From Methylovulum sp. (lineage in GTDB: Bacteria; Pseudomonadota; Gammaproteobacteria; Methylococcales; Methylomonadaceae), in contig JAURZI010000032.1 in assembly GCA_030653435.1 (NCBI GenBank), positions 1-39,037 of the forward strand: a stretch of 39,037 nt of DNA, in the 5' to 3' direction. Position 1 is the stretch's first letter; the number at the start of each line of letters is the position of its first letter. Below are positions 27,615-37,045 of this stretch, one piece after another. The notes under the pieces are model-generated. The model saw only the letters and a program-made list of their open reading frames with translations, searched no databases and had not been told where the DNA came from. The position numbers were made by a program, and so were the translations under genes.

Positions 27615-27753
27615 GCCCAGTTATTGGCTAACTGCACCCGCTGTTCATGGACGAGCAGACCCCATGCCCTGCCCCGTGTTTTCAGTGTGTGCAGTTGCGC
27701 CTGACGCCTTTTTAAACGTATCATGCCAGCCTTTAAGTTAGCGGAATGAGTTA

Positions 27754-30576
<2,823 letters not shown>

Positions 30577-30924
30577 CTGCCGCATATTGACCGGCGCCAT
30601 TAACGGCTGGACAGGCTCTACTCCCATCTGATCGAGAAAACACCCAAGTTTTGAAAACCGGCAACGCCTAAGCCTTTAACTCCTTATATTGCAGCGATTA
30701 TTAACGCCATTCAGTAATCATGCCGAATGGTATGGGTACTGAACACACGAAAAACTCCCACAGTTCTCCCATTACAGCAACGCCGTTTTATCCGATACTG
30801 CACACCATGTTGTGAAGCGGCTACCAACACAATGAAAAAGCCACATTGCTAATTGTTACAGAAATGACCCAAACGCTTTACGTTAAGGCCATTTATTCCA
30901 GCCAAAATCATGGGGAACACCAAA
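30577..30924. other. Gap between uvrA and the accessory region
   Basis: No ORF with support is seen in about 350 bases. There is no clear terminator for uvrA and no recognised tRNA or attachment site, so the edge of the accessory region is not marked by an obvious integration signature. A weak TTGTTA...TTTAC pair lies near 30855-30883 but is not convincing as a promoter. Confidence 0.3.
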
Positions 30925-31491
30925 ATGACCAGATTGCCAGAAACCGTCACCGGCAAATTCACCGACTTGTTCGCCGCGCTGCACTACGCTGCCGATGATT
31001 TGAAAATTGTCGGGCAGGAAGCCATGTTAAGCGGTGATTTTTCGCAAGTGACCGACAGCATGGAAGCCTGCCGCAAACTGCAAGCGTTAGAAGCCGACAT
31101 CAAAGCCGCCGTGACTAATTTCCACACCCAATACCCAGCTCAGGCGGTGGAAAAAACGGGCTTCCACAAAAAAGACAAACGCCGCACCCGCAAACAAGGC
31201 GGGCGTTTACGTGCCACCGTGGCGGGTAAAGTCATCCAACAACACACCCTCGCCGAAACTTTTGTGGAAACCTTGAAAGTGTTCGGCCTGGAGCGGGTGG
31301 CGAAATTGGATAAGAAAGTCACCTAGATTCCGCTGATCGCCAGAACCCCTACTAAAGACTACCAAACGCAAGCGCGTTGTGATGGCTGGTATATCACCAC
31401 CCACGTCAACAAAGTCACAGCGACCACGGTATTGCAAGAAATCGCCAAAGCCTTGGATACGCCGTTGAAAATCGAATGTATTGAACGGTGA
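30925..31491 (+). pseudogene. Unknown protein gene interrupted by an in-frame amber codon
   Basis: From the ATG at 30925 (GGGGAA site seven bases upstream; ATG 30910 is an alternative) the frame runs MTRLPETVTGKF... to TAG at 31324-31326. It then continues in the same frame for 54 more codons (starting IPLIARTPTKDYQTQ) to TGA 31489-31491. Both parts look coding: the first has helices (about residues 10-75), then a very basic KKDKRRTRKQGGRLR stretch and VAGKVIQQHTLAETFVETLKV; the second has CDGWYITTHVN and LQEIAKALDTPLKIECIER. The pieces read as one roughly 188-residue protein with a single nonsense change, either a recent pseudogene or a read-through. I do not recognise a function. Confidence 0.6.
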
Positions 31492-31500
31492 TAAGCTGAA

Positions 31501-31533
31501 ACCGATAACATCCCTCGAAGCGATGTTATCGGT
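31501..31533. repeat. Perfect 12-bp inverted repeat
   Basis: ACCGATAACATC (31501-31512) and GATGTTATCGGT (31522-31533) pair perfectly around a nine-base loop. It sits ten bases after the TGA of the broken gene. No T-run follows on either strand. It may be a transcript end, a protein-binding site or a relic of a mobile element. Confidence 0.6.
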
Positions 31534-31661
31534 AAAATCAACTCATCAGCGTGTTAGCTTGGTAAACAAGCACAACACCCAAGCCCAGGCAATCAAGCAT
31601 CAGACGATTGCCCTAAGCACGCGAACCCAACAAAAAAGCACAAAAACCAAAGGACGACATC

Positions 31662-31748
31662 ATGACCGAACAAAACACCTTGTCAATTTTTGAACAGCAA
31701 CAAGCTAACAATGACTATGCACAAGGCAAATATGATCTAGTGATGTAG
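31662..31748 (+). CDS. 28-residue ORF, probable gene fragment at the island edge
   Basis: An ATG at 31662 has a good AAAGGAC site seven bases upstream and opens a 28-codon frame (MTEQNTLSIFEQQQ... KYDLVM) ending at TAG 31746-31748. The ribosome site suggests a true gene start, while the early stop falls close to where base composition turns AT-rich. The simplest reading is the 5' end of a gene cut by the incoming island; a genuine micropeptide is the alternative. No family is recognised. Confidence 0.35.
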   Translation: MTEQNTLSIFEQQQANNDYAQGKYDLVM

Positions 31749-31793
31749 TACCATAGACGGCATCTAAGAAAAAAACTAAAGACATTCAATAAA

Positions 31794-33911
31794 ATGACAT
31801 CATTCACATCGTGCAAACAAGAATTTGACCAAAAATATGAAGATCAATCTGAATTTGACTGCTTTTTACCGGAGCATTTAACGTTAGGTAAAAAATCAAG
31901 CATCAAAAACAAATCAGGCAAACAGAATGAAGAATATTACAAATGGCAATTTCTTTATTCAATAGTCCAATCTGGATTATTCGCAAAAGATTTTATCGGA
32001 ACAGAACTTTATTTACCGAAAGGCAATAAAAGTTCAGCGCCGTTAAAATTAGATGCAGCAATATTTGATAATGCCGACTGGTTCGAACACTATAAAAAAT
32101 ATCATTCGAGTAACGATACTGAATCTTTAGACTGGTTGCGCCAACATCTTCTAGTGGCTATTGAATTTAAAAAAGAAGATAGCAAAGACGTAGAAACCGT
32201 TTGGAATAAACAACTGAAAGCCTATTTAAAAGAAAGCGAAAGAGAATTTTGTCTGGGCATTCTTTACGATACTGAAAAACTTTATTTATTTAAAAGTTAC
32301 CAAGGCAAACTACTAAGATACAGTGATGCCTTCAATGTACAAGGCGACAAAAGTCAAACAAAAGATTTATCGCTACATCTGCCTGATCCTTACGCCTATT
32401 TACCTACTTTTGATGATTTGATTGAATGGACAGCACCAAAAACATTAGACCGTTCGAAAAGAACGATTTTTGATTTAGATATTATTTCTGGCGTCCATTC
32501 CAAACAAATTAATAATGCCATGTCTTCAATATTACGAACAATGGATAAACAAGGCATGGTTAACCAAAAGGGATTTGAGATTTTAATTCAAATTCTTTCG
32601 CTGAAAATATTTGATGAAAAAAGAAATGAGAAAACAGCCAGCCATTTTTTAGATTTTTATATCGCCGATGATGAAAAGAATTACCAAACGCTGGCGGATG
32701 AAAATCTTCAATCTTTTGTAAAACGTATAAATAAGTTGAGGAGTGATGCGGCGGGAACATACTATCGAATATTAAAAGATAACCCAATGAATGTAAAAAA
32801 CGAAAATCACATCAAGGTTATTTTAGAGGTGTTTAATCAATTTCAAGATTATTCTTTTGTTAGGTCGCATAAAACAGACTTGTATCAACTGGTTTTTTAT
32901 AAGTTCGCCACTCCATTTGCCAAAGACCAAAATGCACAATTTGTCACGCCATTACCGTTAATAGATTTTCTGGTTAATATCGTTAATCCAAGAAATGGCG
33001 AAACTGTTATTGATCCAACGGTCGGCATTGCTGATTTTCTTTCTGTGTCTTATGTGAATTCAAAAAGTAAGTTGGATGATAACAATATTTACGGTATGGA
33101 TATTGATGAGCAAATGGTCATGTTGGCTACGTTAAATATGTTATTGAATGGCGACGGAAACGCAAAAATAAAATCTAAATCCGGCTATGGTTCGTTATTA
33201 TCGAAATTTGACCACGAAGGCGAATTAGTCGAGTTAATTCCCAGTATGAATAAAAATGGCGATTGGGATAATCGGGCAGACGATAAACAAATAAAGAAAT
33301 TTGATGTGGTGCTGACGAATCCGCCCTTTGGTGATGATAGGGCTTATGAACCTAAGGACAATAAAGATAGGGAGGTTATTGAATGTTACGAACTATGGGA
33401 TGCTTACGGAGGTAAAAAAATAGATTTAGGCGTGGTGTTTTTAGAAAATGCTTATCGTATTTTAAAAGAAAATGGACGCATGGGCATTGTGCTGTCCAAT
33501 TCGATTACTTCCATTGATTCACACAAAGAAGCGCGTAAATGGCTCATGAATAAAATGCGTATTGTGGCTATTTTCGATTTACCTGCCAATGTTTTTGCTG
33601 AAACAGGCGTAAACACCTCTATTATCGTTGCTTATAAACCAGAAGAAAAAGAACTAAAAAAATTGAAAGCAGAAAATTATCAAGTGTTTTTTAAAGGTAT
33701 TGAAAAAGTAGGTTACGAAGTCAAAACTAAGAAACGAGTCAAGTTTTTTGAACCGGCTTATAAAATCAATTATGAAACTTTTGAAACGGTAATTGATGAT
33801 GATGGGCGTGTCGTATTAGATGAAGAGTTTACCGATACTGTGAAACGATTTAAGGATTGGTGCAAGGGACAGGAAAAAACGTTACAAGATTTGTTTGTTA
33901 AAGAGAAATAG
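31794..33911 (+). CDS. Fused PD-(D/E)xK nuclease - N6-adenine DNA methyltransferase (type IIB/IIG-like R-M subunit)
   Basis: The 705-residue protein joins restriction and modification activities. The N-terminal part (about residues 40-170) has a PD-(D/E)xK pattern: a Glu in NEEYYKW (about 47), D87 in KLDAAIFD, and E124-x-K126 in VAIEFKK. A helical linker (about 230-360) precedes an HsdM-like methylase. FVTPLPLIDFLVNIVNP is the usual lead-in, IDPTVGIADFL (D407-L416) is motif I, NIYGMDIDEQMVMLATLNM holds motif II, and TNPPFGD (N509-F512) is the catalytic motif IV. AGVNTSII-like ETGVNTSIIVAY follows near 605. Motif I departs from the common DPxxGTGGFL. The specificity gene starts two bases after the stop. 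No HsdR gene is present, so cleavage is presumably by the fused domain, as in BcgI. Codon use is AT-rich. Confidence 0.85.
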   Translation: MTSFTSCKQEFDQKYEDQSEFDCFLPEHLTLGKKSSIKNKSGKQNEEYYKWQFLYSIVQSGLFAKDFIGTELYLPKGNKSSAPLKLDAAIFDNADWFEHYKKYHSSNDTESLDWLRQHLLVAIEFKKEDSKDVETVWNKQLKAYLKESEREFCLGILYDTEKLYLFKSYQGKLLRYSDAFNVQGDKSQTKDLSLHLPDPYAYLPTFDDLIEWTAPKTLDRSKRTIFDLDIISGVHSKQINNAMSSILRTMDKQGMVNQKGFEILIQILSLKIFDEKRNEKTASHFLDFYIADDEKNYQTLADENLQSFVKRINKLRSDAAGTYYRILKDNPMNVKNENHIKVILEVFNQFQDYSFVRSHKTDLYQLVFYKFATPFAKDQNAQFVTPLPLIDFLVNIVNPRNGETVIDPTVGIADFLSVSYVNSKSKLDDNNIYGMDIDEQMVMLATLNMLLNGDGNAKIKSKSGYGSLLSKFDHEGELVELIPSMNKNGDWDNRADDKQIKKFDVVLTNPPFGDDRAYEPKDNKDREVIECYELWDAYGGKKIDLGVVFLENAYRILKENGRMGIVLSNSITSIDSHKEARKWLMNKMRIVAIFDLPANVFAETGVNTSIIVAYKPEEKELKKLKAENYQVFFKGIEKVGYEVKTKKRVKFFEPAYKINYETFETVIDDDGRVVLDEEFTDTVKRFKDWCKGQEKTLQDLFVKEK

Positions 33912-33913
33912 AA

Positions 33914-35419
33914 ATGAGTAATCGATATATACAAACCCCTGAATCTATTTCTATCAACACAATTGAATTAAATAATTTTACGCTTTCATCTTCTCAATAT
34001 ATGAATTTGATTATGTCCAATCATAATTTTTTGTATGTAAGAGATTTTTTAAGTAGACCATTGAAGCGTTCCGATTTAGGAATAGAAATTGGCTCCATAA
34101 ATTATATAGGCAAATCGTCTTTTTATTTTGTTAGAACAAAGGCTTTACAGTCACATTCATTTTTACCTGAAATTACTTCTGAAACAGCATTACCAATAAT
34201 GCCAAAAGTATTTCACAATACGAACTTGAAAGAAGGTGATTTACTCATTTCAAAAGACAGTAATATTGGTGAAATTGTAATTCTGGATAAAGACTATCCA
34301 AATTATATGACTTCTGGAGCGTTATATAAATTGCCCATAATTGAGCGTAAATATTACCTGCTGGCATTTATAAAGCATCAATTTTTCAGAGAACAGTTAG
34401 ATTTTATCGTTCCTAAAGGTGCAACCATTCGCCACGCTAAAACCATGTTTCTTGATTGTAAAATACCGATACCTAATAACAATACGGATAATACAATTAA
34501 GTTTATTGAAGTTTTAACTCAAGCAATAATTAACAAAGAAAAATTAATTAAACAACGCCATCAAGCCATATTAGACGCTATTGAAAATGAATTAAAAGAA
34601 AATCAAAAACCTAATATGTTTAAATTTGACCATCCAACAATCAATGAAATTGTGGAAGTTGGGAGATTGGACACTAATCTTTACAGTGAAAAATTTAAAA
34701 GCATAGATTTTTTGATTAAAAATTATACAAACGGATTTCAAACTATTTTTGATTACGGATTTACCCTTTCGAGAGGGCAAAATTTGCAAGTTTCAAATAT
34801 AGGAACAAGCATTTACAGTACAAAACATTACGATGGTTTTTACACGTTAATGTTGCCCAAGTTTCTATCTAAATATGGTACCGTTGATACGGTTGAATAT
34901 TTAGGTAATGCAAAAAAGTTAAAGACCTTGGAAAAAGGCGATTTAATTATTGGCGCAGAAGGCTTTGAAAAAGGTCGTTCAATTGTGATTATTGAAGAGA
35001 AGGAAAAAACCATCACCAATATTCACGGTATCACCATTCAGCAGCACAACCAAAATTTAACAACCTCAATTTTTATAAAATGCTGTTTAGATTACTTACG
35101 GAATAAAGGGCTTATTGACCTTTTCGCGGTTGGTGGCAACGGTGGAAGCTTGGCGCAAAAATACTGGGAATATATTCCATTCCCAAACTTTGCAGACGAC
35201 AAACAAAAAGAGATAGCAAAGCTATATCACAATACAGACCTTAACTATGAAATAAGCCAATGCACATTGGACAATTTTCTTTTAACTGACCACGCATATA
35301 ACGAAAAAGCGGGTATTCACGAATTAGACAAAACCGCCAAGCAACTAAAAGCAAAATTAAACCAAGCTATAGACGACATTATCAATGACAAAGGTGTTGA
35401 TGTAATATTTAGACTATAA
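33914..35419 (+). CDS. hsdS: Type I-like DNA specificity subunit (HsdS family)
   Basis: This subunit gives sequence specificity to the fused nuclease-methylase encoded two bases upstream. The 501-residue protein shows two target-recognition halves. TRD1 (about residues 30-200) contains LKEGDLLISKDSNIGEI. A central helical spacer (about 200-245) has FIEVLTQAIINKEKLIKQRHQAI. TRD2 (about 250-430) contains LEKGDLIIGAEGFEKGRSIVI, and a C-terminal helical region (about 465-501) has ELDKTAKQLKAKLNQAIDDII. The paired KGDLLI/KGDLII motifs and the two helical spacers are the hallmark of HsdS, expected to read a bipartite target. Strongly AT-rich, like its partner. Confidence 0.82.
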   Translation: MSNRYIQTPESISINTIELNNFTLSSSQYMNLIMSNHNFLYVRDFLSRPLKRSDLGIEIGSINYIGKSSFYFVRTKALQSHSFLPEITSETALPIMPKVFHNTNLKEGDLLISKDSNIGEIVILDKDYPNYMTSGALYKLPIIERKYYLLAFIKHQFFREQLDFIVPKGATIRHAKTMFLDCKIPIPNNNTDNTIKFIEVLTQAIINKEKLIKQRHQAILDAIENELKENQKPNMFKFDHPTINEIVEVGRLDTNLYSEKFKSIDFLIKNYTNGFQTIFDYGFTLSRGQNLQVSNIGTSIYSTKHYDGFYTLMLPKFLSKYGTVDTVEYLGNAKKLKTLEKGDLIIGAEGFEKGRSIVIIEEKEKTITNIHGITIQQHNQNLTTSIFIKCCLDYLRNKGLIDLFAVGGNGGSLAQKYWEYIPFPNFADDKQKEIAKLYHNTDLNYEISQCTLDNFLLTDHAYNEKAGIHELDKTAKQLKAKLNQAIDDIINDKGVDVIFRL

Positions 35420-35443
35420 AAAACAATCGCTTACATAGCCTGA

Positions 35444-35599
35444 ATGACTATGAAAACCCTACAATTCACCATACACATAGAAAACAATGCCCAGCTCCAT
35501 TTAACGTTGCCTTCTGAGTATGCCATTCAAGATGTCGAGTTGGTGGTGATTATTCTGCCCACATTAGCGCGGCATATCTACAGCCGCAGTTTTCCTTAA
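35444..35599 (+). CDS. Small antitoxin-like ORF upstream of Uma2
   Basis: An ATG at 35444 (or the in-frame ATG at 35450) opens a 51-codon frame ending TAA 35597-35599. The peptide MKTLQFTIHIENNAQLHLTL, then PSEYAIQDVELVVIILP, has the alternating strand pattern of short antitoxin-like proteins often found as first genes of addiction or Uma2 loci. Its end (TLARHIYSRSFP) looks abnormal for that pattern, so it may be a truncated copy. It ends 20 bases before the Uma2 gene. Assignment is by pattern only. Confidence 0.35.
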   Translation: MTMKTLQFTIHIENNAQLHLTLPSEYAIQDVELVVIILPTLARHIYSRSFP

Positions 35600-35619
35600 A
35601 GAATAACGAGGTATAAAAA

Positions 35620-36090
35620 ATGCAATGGTCAGACGTGTTAAACGACAAAAGCTTAAGCAATTTACCTTACAAAATCGAACTCAATGAGTACGGACAAATC
35701 GTGATGTCACCCGCTTCCAATCAACACGGATTTTTACAAGTTGAAATCGCCTTTTTTTTACGCGGCAACAAAATTGGTAAAGTCATTACCGAATGTTCCA
35801 TTGATACACCCAAAGGGGTAAAAGTCGCCGATGTGGCTTGGGGAACAAATGATTTTTTCTCAAAAAACGGATTGGCAACACCTTATCAATCTGCACCTGA
35901 ATTATGCGTGGAAATTTTATCGCCCTCCAATTCAAAACAAGAAATCACTGAAAAAATAAACCTTTATCTGCAACAAGGCGCGAAAGAAGTGTGGACTTGC
36001 ACTCACAATGGCAACGTAGAAATTTATAACCTGTCGGGAAAAATACCAAACTCGATTCTTTTTGATAATTTGCCGAAAAAGTTTGGGTAG
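35620..36090 (+). CDS. Uma2-family (DUF820) putative endonuclease
   Basis: Uma2 proteins have a PD-(D/E)xK restriction-like fold and are common in cyanobacteria and some gammaproteobacteria; their biological role is uncertain. The 156-residue protein has the family order: YKIELNEYGQIVMSPAS, HGFLQVEIAFFL, the acidic KVADVAWGTNDFF, PELCVEILSPSNS with the catalytic Glu, and INLYLQQGAKEVWTC. All acidic positions are present; the final Lys of the ExK-type site is not obvious by eye. It begins with an AACGAGGT site and lies 16 bases before vapB. Confidence 0.85.
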   Translation: MQWSDVLNDKSLSNLPYKIELNEYGQIVMSPASNQHGFLQVEIAFFLRGNKIGKVITECSIDTPKGVKVADVAWGTNDFFSKNGLATPYQSAPELCVEILSPSNSKQEITEKINLYLQQGAKEVWTCTHNGNVEIYNLSGKIPNSILFDNLPKKFG

Positions 36091-36106
36091 CACGAAGGAC
36101 ACCATT

Positions 36107-36319
36107 ATGCACACTCATATCGTATTAGATGATGAATTAGTCAATGAAGCACTTAGCTTGACGGGTATCAGCAGCAAACGCGAATTAATTAATCTGGCCC
36201 TTAAAGAATTAGTGCAGAATCGGCAAAAAAAGGATTTATTCCAATTGGCGGGGCAATTGGAGTTAGATAAAGATTATGATTACAAAGCCGCACGAGTATT
36301 GCGCCATGATTTTGATTGA
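36107..36319 (+). CDS. vapB: VapB-type antitoxin
   Basis: The start is the ATG at 36107, behind a GAAGGA site; the longer frame from 36062 runs inside the Uma2 gene. The 70-residue protein begins MHTHIVLDDELVNEALSLTG, then SSKRELINLALKELV, a ribbon-helix-helix DNA-binding domain. An acidic, toxin-binding tail follows (QLELDKDYDYKAARVLRHDFD; last part given as DKDYDYKAAR). This is the layout of VapB antitoxins of the MT-type. It overlaps vapC by 14 bases, so the two are coupled. It should repress its own promoter with the toxin. Confidence 0.85.
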   Translation: MHTHIVLDDELVNEALSLTGISSKRELINLALKELVQNRQKKDLFQLAGQLELDKDYDYKAARVLRHDFD

Positions 36320-36734
36320 TACCTCAATCTGGATTCAGGTTTTTAGAGATAAACAAGGCGTGGAAGCACAGCGAATTAAAGAATGGATTAATGGGCGGAA
36401 GATTGTCTTAACCCGGTTTATTCAATTGGAATTACTGCAAGGTTGCCGTGATGAAAAAGAATGGCACACACTCAGTAGCTATCTTGAAGGACAATCCTAT
36501 ATTGAGCCAAAACCCAGTACTTGGCAGGCTGCGGCACGGCTTTATTTTGATTTACGCCGTCAGGGACTAACAGTACGTAGCCCTATTGATTACTGTATTG
36601 CTCAAATCGCATTTGAAAATAGCTTGATATTACTCCATGACGATAACGATTTTTTGGTTATTGCTAAAATTCGCCCTTTGATAATGCAATATTGGCAAAG
36701 TAGAGCGCAAAGAATTGATGCAAGTAAAACATGA
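36306..36734 (+). CDS. vapC: VapC-type PIN-domain toxin
   Basis: VapC toxins are PIN-fold ribonucleases that stop translation by cutting tRNA or rRNA. The ATG at 36306 gives MILIDTSIWIQVF with the first catalytic Asp at residue 5; the ORF open from 36276 is too long. RFIQLELLQGC carries the conserved Glu, and RSPIDYCIAQIAFENSLILLHDDNDF carries the remaining acidic residues (given as SPIDYCIAQ and LLHDDNDF). The 142-residue length is normal. The active-site set is complete, so the toxin should be functional and held by the overlapping vapB product. Confidence 0.88.
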   Translation: MILIDTSIWIQVFRDKQGVEAQRIKEWINGRKIVLTRFIQLELLQGCRDEKEWHTLSSYLEGQSYIEPKPSTWQAAARLYFDLRRQGLTVRSPIDYCIAQIAFENSLILLHDDNDFLVIAKIRPLIMQYWQSRAQRIDASKT

Positions 36735-36740
36735 ACATTT

Positions 36741-36935
36741 ATGTCCATCGTTAAAACCGAAATCCCCGACCAACTCTGGCAACAGGCGCAAAATAGGGTC
36801 GAACAAGGCTGGGGCAATAATATTGATGATTTGATTGCCAAATCCATCCGCCGCTATCTGGAATCCCACCAGGAAACAATAAACGAGCGGTTTATTCGGG
36901 AAGATGTTGAATGGGGTTTACATGGGCGGGATTAG
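36741..36935 (+). CDS. Orphan ribbon-helix-helix-like antitoxin
   Basis: The 64-residue ORF (MSIVKTEIPDQLWQQAQNRV..., then DDLIAKSIRRYLESHQE and an acidic tail RFIREDVEWGLHGRD) looks like a small antitoxin with an N-terminal strand and two helices. It starts six bases after vapC. The usual position for its toxin is occupied by a short broken frame (see next entry), so it seems to be an orphan that outlived its partner. The exact antitoxin family is not certain. Confidence 0.55.
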   Translation: MSIVKTEIPDQLWQQAQNRVEQGWGNNIDDLIAKSIRRYLESHQETINERFIREDVEWGLHGRD

Positions 36936-37007
36936 CACTGTTGTTATTGCCGATCCGACCCGATTATTCATCTGCACGAATTCAAAAATGTAGAGCAACT
37001 TGCCTAG
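36922..37007 (+). pseudogene. Vestigial toxin remnant after the orphan antitoxin
   Basis: An ATG at 36922 overlaps the antitoxin stop by 14 bases, the same overlap seen in the intact vapBC pair just upstream. It reads MGGISTVVIAD, like the first strand and Asp of a PIN domain, then loses sense and stops at 36991-36993. A different frame then reads DPIIHLHEFKNVEQLA to a TAG at 37005-37007, like a PIN-toxin C-terminus. A large internal deletion of a toxin gene would explain both. This is an inference from short pieces. Confidence 0.3.
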
Positions 37008-37045
37008 TGAAGCAGATTTCAGCTACTCGATAATTCCGTTAAATA

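Noticed and set aside
27641-27658. CTG...CAG spacing upstream of uvrA suggesting a LexA box
   Set aside because: The half-sites are 12 bases apart with no AT-rich centre; the E. coli-type box needs CTGT-N8-ACAG.
31481-31693. 70-codon plus-strand ORF across the 12-bp inverted repeat
   Set aside because: It overlaps the end of the broken gene and the palindrome, has low-complexity Thr/Lys/Gln composition, and conflicts with the better-supported 28-codon frame at 31662.
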